Shown here piece after piece: positions 22,886 to 31,575 of a DNA stretch of 64,000 bases. This DNA comes from Adlercreutzia muris (GTDB lineage: Bacteria; Actinomycetota; Coriobacteriia; Coriobacteriales; Eggerthellaceae): NCBI RefSeq assembly GCF_008831045.1, contig NZ_WAJS01000001.1:1-64000 (forward strand), written 5' to 3'. Numbering within the stretch: position 1 is the stretch's first letter; every line of letters begins with the position of its first letter. The notes below the pieces were generated by a model, which saw nothing but the letters and a program-made list of their open reading frames with translations, made no database searches and had not been told where the DNA came from. The position numbers and the translations under genes are program-made.

Positions 22886-24247
22886 TTAACACCTGGAAAG
22901 CTGCACTACAGTTTTGAAGCCGCCTTCGACGGGAGCTGAGAAGGAGAGATTTCCCTGGTGCGCCCTTATCACCCGTGACGCGATTTGCAAGCCGAGCCCG
23001 TGGCGAAGGTCGAGGTTTTCGTCGGTGCTGCTCGCGTGTTCCTGAGATTTAAGAAGGGCGAGCAGGCCTTCTCCGGCCGCCCCCGCCCCGTCATCTTCAA
23101 TGGTGATGAGCACATGCTCATCGGTCGCATTCAGCCCTATGCGTATGCGGCAGCCTTGCGGGTTGTGCGTGACGCTGTTCTGCAGGATATTCCCTATCGC
23201 CCGCCCGAGCAGGCGCTCATCGCACTCAACGGCCGCCTTTTCGGCCTCCTGTTCGATTTCCATCTCATAGGAATACCTCGTTTCCGGGCATGCGTTGATC
23301 GCATCTGCCACCGCCTTGCGGACGATTTTCGAGGGCTTCGCTTTCGCCTTATGCAAGGGCTGCATGTCGTATTCTAGCTGGGAGGCAAGATTCAGGTCGT
23401 TGATCAGGTTGCTGATCTTGGCGCTCTGCGCGCTGATAAGGGCAGCACGGCCAGACACATCCAATGGGGCAGAGGGGTCGCTGGCGATGCGCTCCGCATT
23501 TCCCATGATGAGGGTGAGCGGGGTGCGGATGTCATGGGATATGCCGGCGATCCAGTTCGCGCGCGCCTCATTCTGCTTGGCGATGAGGTCGGACGCGCGA
23601 GTCACGCTCTCCGAAAGGTTCGTAAGCGTCCCCTTCGGCAGGGAATGCGCCGCCTTGCCCGTTCCCAGTGCCTCGATGGCATCCTCGATGGGCTCCAATC
23701 CAGACAGAGTGCGCCTCTTTGAGAGCCAGTAGGCTAGAAAGAGGCAGCCGACATCGAGGAACGCCATCACCACGAGGAAAGACGGGAGAGCTTGCACCGC
23801 CCGCATGGGGATATAGTTGCCCGTGATCTTCATGTAGCTGTCCTTGGGATAGCCCAAGACCAGCAGGCCGGCGTCAGTGACGCGCGTGAAAACAGGATAG
23901 TCGGAGATATATCCCTTCGAGAAGCGCGCGACGTCCTGCAGAGTGTAGTGGAGGGGGACGCCCTCGGGAGCGTCGACCGACCACGAGCAGTCCCCATCCG
24001 GCTTTATGAACAGCGCCCATAGGCCGTTTTCCCGTAGCTTGCTGTTCGCCTCCGGAGACGCCTCCGATGCGCTTGTTGTGTCCTCAATGGCATGAAGCAT
24101 GGCCACGGGCGAGGCGTCTCCGGCCTCACGGGCGACTGCTCCGGAGAAGAAGATGCCGAATGCTGCCGCATTGAACGCCAGCAAAGCGACCATCAGGGCG
24201 GCGAAGAACGCGAGATTTCTCGCGATATAGGGGCGCAGGGACTTCAC
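22886..24247 (-). CDS. Sensor histidine kinase
   Basis: A 453-residue membrane kinase. An N-terminal helix (FFAALMVALLAFNAAAFGIFF), an extracellular sensor of ~120 residues and a second helix (LPSFLVVMAFLDVGCLFLAYWL) are followed by a linker, then the H box GISHDIRTPLTLI, the N box GNILQNSVTHN, the G1 box EDDGAGA and the G2 box RHGLGLQIA. It follows the response regulator by 4 bp and is divergent from an ABC exporter, the arrangement of peptide-antibiotic sensing and immunity modules. Confidence 0.9.
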   Translation of the reverse strand: MKSLRPYIARNLAFFAALMVALLAFNAAAFGIFFSGAVAREAGDASPVAMLHAIEDTTSASEASPEANSKLRENGLWALFIKPDGDCSWSVDAPEGVPLHYTLQDVARFSKGYISDYPVFTRVTDAGLLVLGYPKDSYMKITGNYIPMRAVQALPSFLVVMAFLDVGCLFLAYWLSKRRTLSGLEPIEDAIEALGTGKAAHSLPKGTLTNLSESVTRASDLIAKQNEARANWIAGISHDIRTPLTLIMGNAERIASDPSAPLDVSGRAALISAQSAKISNLINDLNLASQLEYDMQPLHKAKAKPSKIVRKAVADAINACPETRYSYEMEIEQEAEKAAVECDERLLGRAIGNILQNSVTHNPQGCRIRIGLNATDEHVLITIEDDGAGAAGEGLLALLKSQEHASSTDENLDLRHGLGLQIASRVIRAHQGNLSFSAPVEGGFKTVVQLSRC

Positions 24248-24251
24248 GGCA

Positions 24252-24953
24252 TCACCTGCAAACCATCAGCTTGTACCCGAGCCCCTTGCAGGTGATGAGC
24301 GACACAGGATGCGAGGGATCGCGCTCGATCTTCTCCCGCACGCGCCTGATGTGGGCATTGAGGGGGTTCTCGTACCCGAATGCGTCCCCGCCCCACAAGG
24401 CATTGCAAATGGCATCGGTTGTGACCACCTTGCCCTGATTGCGGGAAAGGATCTCCAGCAGCGCGAACTCCTTTGCCGTGAGCGAGACCGGGCCGTCTTC
24501 GCGCACGGCTTCGGCCCTGTCGAAATCGATCACGCAATAATCAAGTTGGACCTTTGGCTCAACCGCGGGGTATGACCTCCTGAGTACTGCATAGACGCGC
24601 AGCAAGAGCTCCTGGGGAAGGAATGGCTTGGGAATGTAGTCGTCGGCTCCCAGGCCCAGGCCCGATATCCTGTCGATGGGCTCGTCTTTCGCCGTGAGGA
24701 ATATCACAGGGATGTCGGACGACTTGCGCACCTGCCGCATGAGCGAGAACCCGTCGCCATCGGGAAGCATCACGTCCAAGATTGCCAGCTCCGGATTAAC
24801 TTCATCGAAGCGCTCAAGCGCGTCCTTTGCATTTGCTGCGGTGAATATCTCCCCGAACCCCGCGTCGGTCAGGATATCTGACACGAGGGCAAGAAGCTCC
24901 GGCTCGTCGTCCACGAGCAAGATCCTTTTGCTGTGCAAGAGAGCGTAATCCAC
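24252..24953 (-). CDS. OmpR-family response regulator
   Basis: A 233-residue regulator: receiver domain with DDE acid pocket (LLVDDEPELL), phosphoacceptor Asp in LAILDVMLPDGDG, FLTAKDE and KPF lysine, then an OmpR winged helix (VSLTAKEFALLEILSRNQGKVVT ... LITCKGLGYKL). It pairs with the kinase immediately downstream and likely activates the divergent ABC genes at 25096 through sites in the 142-bp gap between them, where no clear direct repeats were recognised. Confidence 0.9.
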   Translation of the reverse strand: MDYALLHSKRILLVDDEPELLALVSDILTDAGFGEIFTAANAKDALERFDEVNPELAILDVMLPDGDGFSLMRQVRKSSDIPVIFLTAKDEPIDRISGLGLGADDYIPKPFLPQELLLRVYAVLRRSYPAVEPKVQLDYCVIDFDRAEAVREDGPVSLTAKEFALLEILSRNQGKVVTTDAICNALWGGDAFGYENPLNAHIRRVREKIERDPSHPVSLITCKGLGYKLMVCR

Positions 24954-25095
24954 GAGGTGCCTTTCTCAAACCTATCCACTGTACAGAATACAGTCCCGCG
25001 CCTGGGCCGTACGCGAAAGTAAGGAAAAAGTCAGGTGCGCAATCGAGGAATGTCAGGCGGGGCGAATACCTTGATCTCCGTCGAAAGGAGCAACG

Positions 25096-25893
25096 ATGAA
25101 ACATGCGCAACCAGGGCGTTCGGGGCGCCATCCTCTCAGCATCGAGACCCGCAATCTGACGAAGCGCTACAAGGACTTCGTCGCCGTCAACGATGTCTCA
25201 ATGCATGTGCGGAAGGGGAGCATCTACGGGTTCCTCGGGCCCAACGGAGCGGGAAAGTCAACGACCATGAAGATGCTGCTCGGCCTCACGGCGCCCACAT
25301 CGGGCACCTTCGAGATCGGCGGTATGCGCTTTCCGGACAGCCGGGTGGCGATCCTCAAGGAGGTCGGCTCCTTCATCGAGTCCCCCTCTTACTACGCCAA
25401 CCTCACCGGAAGGGAGAACCTCGATATCATCCGGAGGATACTGGGCCTGCCTGCGAGCTCCGTGGACGAGGCCCTGGAACTCGTGGGCCTGTCGGAGTTC
25501 GGCGGCCGCCTCGCGAAGAAGTACTCGCTTGGCATGAAGCAGCGGCTGGGGCTTGCCGAGGCCCTTCTTGGAAGGCCTCCGATCCTCATCCTCGACGAGC
25601 CGACGAACGGCCTGGACCCTGCCGGAATACACGAGATCAGAAACCTCGTCAAATCGCTGCCGAAGGCCTTCGACTGCACGGTGCTCGTCTCTTCCCACAT
25701 GCTGTCGGAGATCGAGCTTGTGGCTGACGATATCGGCATCTTGAACCATGGGACGATGCTCTACGAGGGAAGCCTCGACAACCTGCGCGCCCAGGCGCTT
25801 GCCTCGGGCTACGCCGCCGAGAACCTGGAAGAGCTGTTCTTGGCGATGATAGAGCAGGACAACCTCTTGCGGAAGCAGAGGGCCGTCCTATGA
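25096..25893 (+). CDS. ABC transporter ATP-binding protein (BcrA/lantibiotic-immunity type)
   Basis: A 265-residue ATPase: LTKRYKDFVAVNDVS, Walker A GPNGAGKST, Q-loop KEVGSFIESPSYYANLTGREN, signature YSLGMKQRLGLAEAL, Walker B ILILDEPTNGLDPAG and switch SSHMLSEIE. The IESPSYYxxLTGxENL stretch is characteristic of BcrA/SpaF/NukF-like immunity ATPases. AAGGAG precedes ATG 25096. It overlaps the first permease gene by 4 bp. It likely removes a membrane-active peptide under control of the divergent two-component system. Confidence 0.9.
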   Translation: MKHAQPGRSGRHPLSIETRNLTKRYKDFVAVNDVSMHVRKGSIYGFLGPNGAGKSTTMKMLLGLTAPTSGTFEIGGMRFPDSRVAILKEVGSFIESPSYYANLTGRENLDIIRRILGLPASSVDEALELVGLSEFGGRLAKKYSLGMKQRLGLAEALLGRPPILILDEPTNGLDPAGIHEIRNLVKSLPKAFDCTVLVSSHMLSEIELVADDIGILNHGTMLYEGSLDNLRAQALASGYAAENLEELFLAMIEQDNLLRKQRAVL

Positions 25894-26615
25894 GCGCGCT
25901 GTCGATCGAGCTGCGCAAAGAGCGCAGGACGGGCATCGTTTTCGTGCTCTTGGCGATCGGCGTCTTGGGAGCCCTTTACGCATGCGCGAACTTCCTCGTC
26001 CGCGGAGAGGCGCTGCTCGGCATGCCGCTCGACCCGATGGACATCCTGCTCACGCAGCTCTACGGGATGATCGTCGTCATCAACATGTTCGGGGTCATCG
26101 TGGCGGCGTGCATGATCTACGGCATGGAGTTCAGGGGCGATGCCATCAAGAAGATGCTCGTGATGCCCATGAAGATGCCTTCGATGTACGTGAGCAAGTT
26201 CCTCATCCTCGCTGTTGGGCTGCTCACAGCGGTCGCGATGCAGAACGGAGTGCTCGCCCTGATCGGAGCGAGCAGCCTGCCCGAAGGGGCGTACGATCCT
26301 GGCGCTGTGATCGCCTTCGCCGGCTACTCGCTCATCACCAGCATGCCCGTTCTCACCCTCATGCTGCTCGTGTCGTCGCGCATCGAGAACATGTGGATAC
26401 CCCTCGGCATAGGCGTGGCGGGCTTCTTGAGCGCCATGGCGCTCGCCAGCGTCGACTCGCCCCTCGTCCTAGCCCACCCCTTTGTCCTGATGCTGAAGCC
26501 GGCGATCGCCATGAGCGCCCAGCCGGACTTCCTGGCCATCGCGGTTTCGGCGGCGCAGACGGTCATCTTCCTTGCGGCCGGGCTCTGGCTTTCCGGCCGC
26601 GAGCGCTACGAGTAG
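25890..26615 (+). CDS. ABC-2 permease, first subunit
   Basis: A 241-residue protein with about six hydrophobic segments, starting LSIELRKERRTGIVFVLLAIGVLGALY, similar in size and layout to lantibiotic-immunity permeases (SpaE/G, MutE/G, BcrB). ATGA overlap with the ATPase gene. It would form a heterodimeric membrane domain with the next protein. Confidence 0.82.
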   Translation: MSALSIELRKERRTGIVFVLLAIGVLGALYACANFLVRGEALLGMPLDPMDILLTQLYGMIVVINMFGVIVAACMIYGMEFRGDAIKKMLVMPMKMPSMYVSKFLILAVGLLTAVAMQNGVLALIGASSLPEGAYDPGAVIAFAGYSLITSMPVLTLMLLVSSRIENMWIPLGIGVAGFLSAMALASVDSPLVLAHPFVLMLKPAIAMSAQPDFLAIAVSAAQTVIFLAAGLWLSGRERYE

Positions 26616-26624
26616 GAGGCAGTT

Positions 26625-27389
26625 ATGGGATTTACAAGCCTTATCGGAATCGAGTTCATGAAGGTGCGCAGGTCGAAGATCGTCCCGCTCATCTTCATCG
26701 CGCCCATCCTCGTGGTCGTATCGGGGGTGGCGAACTTGAGCCGCTACTTCACCCCCGAGTACACAAACGCATGGCCCGCGATGTTCGTCCAGAGCGCGCT
26801 CGTGTACGCGTATTACCTGCTCCCGCTCAGCATGATCGTCGTGTGCGTGATGATTGCGGGCAGGGAGACGTCGCACAACGGCATCCTGAAGATGCTCGCG
26901 CTCCCCGTCAGCCGCTACAAGCTCTCCCTGGCGAAGTTCGTGGTCGTCGCGTTCTTCCTTCTCATGGAGATCGCCGTGTTCTTCGCGGTCTTCGTGATCG
27001 TCGGGCTCATCGCCACCCAGATGATGGGGGTGCAGGAGACATTGCCCATCGGCTACCTGCTGAAGTCCTGCGCGGGCCTTTTCCTGACCATGCTGCCCGC
27101 CGTTGCCGCCATGTGGGCGATAACGGTGGTCTTCGAGAAGCCCCTCATCACCGTCGGGCTCAACCTGCTTCTCGTCATCCCGGGCGTTCTCGTCGCGAAC
27201 ACCCCCGCCTGGATAGCTTATCCGTACTGCTATAGCGGCTACCTCGTCTCGTGCTCGCTCCATGACTTCACGGCCGGAATGGCATCGACCGCGTTCCAGC
27301 CGTTCCCGTTCGTCCTCTTCGCGGCGCTGCTCTTCGCGGCGTTCCTCTCATTGTCGGTGCTTCGATTCGGAAAAAAGGAAATGAGGTAA
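26625..27389 (+). CDS. ABC-2 permease, second subunit
   Basis: A 254-residue permease with about six hydrophobic segments; FMKVRRSKIVPLIFIAPILVVV starts it, and ETSHNGILKMLALPVSRYKLSLAKF is the conserved cytoplasmic loop of this class. It begins 9 bp after the first permease with AGGAGG upstream. It completes an ATPase/permease/permease exporter. Confidence 0.85.
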   Translation: MGFTSLIGIEFMKVRRSKIVPLIFIAPILVVVSGVANLSRYFTPEYTNAWPAMFVQSALVYAYYLLPLSMIVVCVMIAGRETSHNGILKMLALPVSRYKLSLAKFVVVAFFLLMEIAVFFAVFVIVGLIATQMMGVQETLPIGYLLKSCAGLFLTMLPAVAAMWAITVVFEKPLITVGLNLLLVIPGVLVANTPAWIAYPYCYSGYLVSCSLHDFTAGMASTAFQPFPFVLFAALLFAAFLSLSVLRFGKKEMR

Positions 27390-27392
27390 GAA

Positions 27393-27475
27393 ATGAACAC
27401 GAAGATCGTTTCACCCTCGGGGCGCAAGAGAGGGCAGGCAGCACGCGTTGGGTCAGTTGCGCATAGGGAAACCGC
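27393..27475 (+). pseudogene. 5' remnant of a fourth gene in the exporter operon
   Basis: Four bases after the second permease stop an ATG opens MNTKIVSPSGRKRGQAARVGSVA, a basic start such as precedes a membrane helix, but by about 27470 the sequence has become the 3' end of the opposite-strand gene at 27479 and the reading frame is meaningless. The remainder of the gene appears to have been deleted at the junction between two modules. Identity of the lost gene is unknown. Confidence 0.4.
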
Positions 27476-27478
27476 TCG

Positions 27479-29491
27479 TCATAACTCAACTGGAACCGTT
27501 CGACCATCCGATTTCAGAGTGGCGGAGAGCTCGCCGCCTTCATAATCGACCGACAGGGCAGGCCCTTCCAACACCATCACAGCATCGGAGCCGTCTTTGG
27601 CGCAGGCGCAGACTGCATCGCCGTCCAGGCGGTTGACGAAGCAAAGGCCGTCCTCGGTGAGACAGAAGCTGCGGGCGACGATGTTTCCCACGGGAGCAAC
27701 TTCCCGGGTTTGGGTGTCGTAGGCTTGGAGCCGAGAATCCTCGTCTACAAAGTAAATGGCGCGACCGTCGAAGGCTATGTTGCCGCTGGCGGGGATGGCG
27801 AGCGTCTGCACCGACCGCGTGGCTCGATCCACCTCGACGATCTTATCGTTCACCACGAAAAAGAAACTGCGGTCGTTCAGGAAAAAACTGCGGCAATCCG
27901 GAAGAAACGCCCAGGTATCGCCGACCGTGTAGTCGATTCCCAGCAGGGAGCGGTCGCTGTCGGCGATCTGCTCGAAAATCACGTGGCGCTCCAGCGTGTC
28001 CGCATTAAGGCGCACGATGCTGAACTGCGTGAACGTGCTGTTGTAATTACCAACCCGGTCGATGTATTGTTGGGTTCGCGAAGTGAGGTAGTAAATGCAA
28101 GAGCCGGCCACATAGGCGCCCGTCACGGACTCCCCGTCCGAAAAGGCGCCGAAAAGCGGCGATGTTTCCACGGCCATCGTTGCGGCACCTTCGCGTTCTA
28201 AGGTGTAGGTTCGGGTTTCGTCGTCGAGCGCCACGGCAAAGCCGTCGCCTGCCACGCTTTGGGCGGCAGAGTTGTAGACCACGGTTTCGGCGGCTTCGGA
28301 AGAGCATCCAGTTACGGGCAGCAGAAGAGCGACGGCAAGCAGAAGGGCGGCCGCGGGCTTTGCCTTGCTGCCGAAGCGGGGCCTTCTCTCCAAGAGCCAG
28401 CAGTTCGTGCTGCGCCGCACCGTTCCGTACAGCGCGAGCATCGTAAGCGCCGCCGAAATTCCCGTCACCAGCGCGAATTCCCACGGGGACACTTCGGCAA
28501 ACACGGCGATTGCCTCCCCTCCGTCGCCCTGAGCAAAGCGGCCGCCCTCCAAGAATCCCGTCGCCAGCAAGAACGGCAGGGGAAGGGGCAGGCGGAAGAT
28601 GAATTGCTCCGGTAGTCCGATGAGGGGGATGAGGGTGGCAGCGGCGCCGATAAGAGCCGTCAGTGCGTACTTCCTCACTATAACCGAGGCGAAGAGGAGC
28701 AAGGCCGCGAGCATCACCGCGCCGAAGCAACGGAGGGCGGCGGCCGCTACGAACGCCTCTGCAAGGGAGAGGCTCTTCTCGCTGGTGCCGAAAAGCGGAA
28801 CGCTCTGGAGGGGATAGTCCCCGTGGGGCAGCCCGTATTTCACCGCGAAGAACGCGAGCTGGAGAAGGGAGAGCGCGACACAAAGGGCAACGGCGGAACC
28901 GATGACGATGAGCACCTTGCACCGGGCGCTTGTGCGGCCCTCGGGGGTCGTGCGCAAAAGCGCGTCCATCTGGCAGGCGTATTCCGAGCAGAAAGCCGCG
29001 GCGGCCAGATACAAGACGGCCAGCAGCACCGCGAAATCCAGCGTCTGGACAGAGAGAAGCCCGGCCCAGCCGTTCGTCTCAAGGAAGTATCGGTTGGTCG
29101 GGTTCTCCGATACATAGAGGTACTGCTGGAAGGCGGCGTCGAAGCCCCGCTCGTGGGCCAGCACCTCCCCGGCCTGGGCCGCCGTACTTTCGTAATCTTC
29201 AGCCGAGGTGAGGCCGCTGTAGTAGCTTTCCTGCGCTTCGGCACGGGCGGCTTTCGCTTCCGTGATGGCCTCGCTCTCGTCTTGAAGCCAGGCCTCCTTC
29301 TGGTCGTTCAACGCCCCGTCCAGCCTTTCCAGGCACCAGACGTAATCGGATCGGTGCTCTTGCATGGCGATGTTCTGGGGCTGTTCGGTCGCCGCCAGCC
29401 AGACCCCGCTGACCACCAGGGCCGCCAGCAGACAGGCTAGCCCTCGCTGCCCGATCATGAGCTTCTTCCATTCGTAGGCGAGCACCATCAT
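27479..29491 (-). CDS. ABC-2 permease domain fused to a beta-propeller-like extracellular domain
   Basis: A 670-residue protein. Residues ~1-370 form an ABC-2-type membrane domain: an N-terminal helix, a long extracellular helical region (ALNDQKEAWLQDESEAITEA...) and then about five helices. At ~375-395 a last hydrophobic segment ends in LLPVTGCSS, which resembles a lipobox inside the chain. The C-terminal ~275 residues show repeated strand patterns with aromatic/Asp turns (GSCIYYLTSRTQQYIDRVG, DGRAIYFVDEDSRLQAYD, DGLCFVNRLDG) like a beta-propeller. It overlaps the preceding permease by 4 bp. A permease/sensor or substrate-gating fusion is inferred. Confidence 0.7.
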   Translation of the reverse strand: MMVLAYEWKKLMIGQRGLACLLAALVVSGVWLAATEQPQNIAMQEHRSDYVWCLERLDGALNDQKEAWLQDESEAITEAKAARAEAQESYYSGLTSAEDYESTAAQAGEVLAHERGFDAAFQQYLYVSENPTNRYFLETNGWAGLLSVQTLDFAVLLAVLYLAAAAFCSEYACQMDALLRTTPEGRTSARCKVLIVIGSAVALCVALSLLQLAFFAVKYGLPHGDYPLQSVPLFGTSEKSLSLAEAFVAAAALRCFGAVMLAALLLFASVIVRKYALTALIGAAATLIPLIGLPEQFIFRLPLPLPFLLATGFLEGGRFAQGDGGEAIAVFAEVSPWEFALVTGISAALTMLALYGTVRRSTNCWLLERRPRFGSKAKPAAALLLAVALLLPVTGCSSEAAETVVYNSAAQSVAGDGFAVALDDETRTYTLEREGAATMAVETSPLFGAFSDGESVTGAYVAGSCIYYLTSRTQQYIDRVGNYNSTFTQFSIVRLNADTLERHVIFEQIADSDRSLLGIDYTVGDTWAFLPDCRSFFLNDRSFFFVVNDKIVEVDRATRSVQTLAIPASGNIAFDGRAIYFVDEDSRLQAYDTQTREVAPVGNIVARSFCLTEDGLCFVNRLDGDAVCACAKDGSDAVMVLEGPALSVDYEGGELSATLKSDGRTVPVEL

Positions 29492-30705
29492 TGCAACCTC
29501 CTTATGGGGCAGTAGGTGTTTCGCGGCGAAAGCAGATAGATGGCTGCGGCAACGACGAGCCCCGCAACCAGGGAGATTGCGAGCGCTGCCTGCCAGGACA
29601 GGACGGGGAAGCCGCCGATGTCCAGAAACTCCGTTTGGGCCAGGAGGGGGCGGCCCGCCAGCAGTGAATAGGGATCGAGCGCTTTCGCCCAGACAAAGTG
29701 GGAATAGGCCGCGCTCGCGCCGCCGATGACGAGCACGGCGGTGAGCGCGAAGTTAACGACAAGGGGAATGAGGGCGTTTCTGCCCCGCAGCGACACTGCA
29801 AGCCAGACCATGCCCAAAGCCCAGAGTCCGACGCTTCGCAGCGCCGCCGCCAGCACCGCGAATTGGAGGACGCTGAGGTCGATAGGTGCCTCGGCGAAGC
29901 TGGGGATGGCGTACACCGGCAAATCCAAGCCCTCTAAGGTGCCGAAGGCGGCCCCGAAGCCCGCCAGGTCAAGCAGCGAGAACCACATGGTCACCAGCAG
30001 CAAAAACCCGCTGGCTGCCATCAGCTTCGCGAGAGCGGTGCGGCTGCCGCCATTGGGATTCGTGAGCAGCAACCGGTCCATCTGCGTTTCCCGCTCCTCC
30101 ACGAAGGTGCCGGCCACGCCGTAGAGTCCCAGAAGCAGCACGAGAACGAGGGAGAAGTCGTAGTTCAGGTAGTAGTTGGCCATCTCCGTGTAGGCGAAGT
30201 CGGGCACGGTGCGACCGGCGTAGATCTGGTACAGGGCGGCGCTTTCCCGCTGTTGGTACAAGGCCCCGGCCTGAGCTGCGGCCTCGGCGTTCTGGCGCGC
30301 CTTTTCCGCCACCGATGCAGCACGGTCACCATATTCGTAGCAATACTGCATGGGATCGACGAAATACTTCTCCAGTAGATTCCGATCGCTGTAGAGGTTT
30401 CCCGTCAGGGAGTTGGCGTCGTCGGTGGCGGTGCTGGCGGTCATGTCCGCCGTGGCCTGGGCCAAAGGCTGCCACGTCGCCAGCAGCTGCTGCACCTTTT
30501 CGGGCGTAATGGGGCCTTGATACTGGTCGTAGAGCTGCCAGTGGACGGTGTGCCAGCTGCGCTCGCCGCTTCCGTCGGCCAGAAACGAATAGGCATCCCA
30601 CTCGCTGTAGATCTTGGCCAGGTTTATAACGCTGAACAGGACGAAGAGCACGAGAACTGATCGCCGACAGAAAAGCTTGGCGAATTCGTACCAGACTAGG
30701 CGCAT
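29488..30705 (-). CDS. ABC-2 permease
   Basis: A 405-residue permease starting MRLVWYEFAKLFCRRSVLVLFVLFSV. It has one N-terminal helix, a ~170-residue extracellular helical insertion, then five helices (LVLVLLLGLYGVAGTFVEERETQMDRLLLTNPNGG is the conserved cytoplasmic connection). The build parallels the first half of the fused protein downstream, so the two are likely paralogous halves of one transporter. ATG 30705 overlaps the ATPase gene by 10 bp and matches the family start. Confidence 0.8.
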   Translation of the reverse strand: MRLVWYEFAKLFCRRSVLVLFVLFSVINLAKIYSEWDAYSFLADGSGERSWHTVHWQLYDQYQGPITPEKVQQLLATWQPLAQATADMTASTATDDANSLTGNLYSDRNLLEKYFVDPMQYCYEYGDRAASVAEKARQNAEAAAQAGALYQQRESAALYQIYAGRTVPDFAYTEMANYYLNYDFSLVLVLLLGLYGVAGTFVEERETQMDRLLLTNPNGGSRTALAKLMAASGFLLLVTMWFSLLDLAGFGAAFGTLEGLDLPVYAIPSFAEAPIDLSVLQFAVLAAALRSVGLWALGMVWLAVSLRGRNALIPLVVNFALTAVLVIGGASAAYSHFVWAKALDPYSLLAGRPLLAQTEFLDIGGFPVLSWQAALAISLVAGLVVAAAIYLLSPRNTYCPIRRLQ

Positions 30706-31574
30706 GGTGCATCGCCGTCCTGGCAGAAATACAGGAACACGTCTTCCAGGTTCGGTCGCGCTGGCCGAGCCCCCGCACAGGGGCACTCGTCGCTGACGAT
30801 ACGAAGCGAGAAGAGGGCACCGTCCTGTTTCATGTTGCCGATGCAGCAGCGTTCGGCCAGCCGCCGGGATTGTTCCAGGTCCGCCGTTACCTCCCACACT
30901 TTGCCCGCGATGCTCTGCTCCAGTGCGCTCGGGGCTCCCTGCATGAGCAGCTTGCCGCGGCGCAGCAGCAGGATTTCCGTGGCAATGCACTCAACGTCGG
31001 GCACGATGTGGGTGGCTAGAAGGATGGTGCGCCCAGGGGCGAAGCGGGAGATAAGGTTGCGAAAGCGGATGCGCTCGCCCGGGTCCAGGCCGGCGGTGGG
31101 CTCGTCCAGCACCAGGACCTTCGGGTCGGATAGCATGGCCTGGGCAATGCCGAGCCTTTGGCGCATGCCCCCCGAAAGGGCGCCGATCTTCTTGTCCCGC
31201 GCGTCGGACAGATTCACGGTGTCCAGCAATTCCGCCGCGCGGCTTCGCGCCAAAGCCGGGGACAGGCTCTTCAGCGCTCCCATGTAGAGGAGGAAATCCC
31301 CCACGGTGAAGTCGCGGTAGAAGACCGGGTACTGCGGCATATAGCCCAAATCGGCCAGAAACGCGCGGCCCTGCGCCCCAACGTCGCGCCCATCGGCTCT
31401 CACTGTCCCGCCGTCGGCGCGCAAGATGCCCACGAGGATGCTGATGAGCGTCGTCTTCCCGGCGCCGTTTTCGCCCAGCAGCCCGAAGACGCCTTCGCCC
31501 AGCGTGGCACTAAAGTCTTTGAGGGCGTACTTGCCCTTGTAGCATTTCGCTACGTTATCGAACCGAATCTCCAT
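30696..31574 (-). CDS. ABC transporter ATP-binding protein
   Basis: A 292-residue ATPase: Walker A GENGAGKTT, signature LSGGMRQRLGIAQAM, Walker B VLVLDEPTAGLDPGE, switch LATHIVPDVE. The C-terminal ~70 residues are an accessory region with several cysteines (ERCCIGN, ECPCAG). It serves the two permeases downstream and follows a lipoprotein gene by one base. Confidence 0.9.
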   Translation of the reverse strand: MEIRFDNVAKCYKGKYALKDFSATLGEGVFGLLGENGAGKTTLISILVGILRADGGTVRADGRDVGAQGRAFLADLGYMPQYPVFYRDFTVGDFLLYMGALKSLSPALARSRAAELLDTVNLSDARDKKIGALSGGMRQRLGIAQAMLSDPKVLVLDEPTAGLDPGERIRFRNLISRFAPGRTILLATHIVPDVECIATEILLLRRGKLLMQGAPSALEQSIAGKVWEVTADLEQSRRLAERCCIGNMKQDGALFSLRIVSDECPCAGARPARPNLEDVFLYFCQDGDAPCA

Positions 31575-31575
31575 G

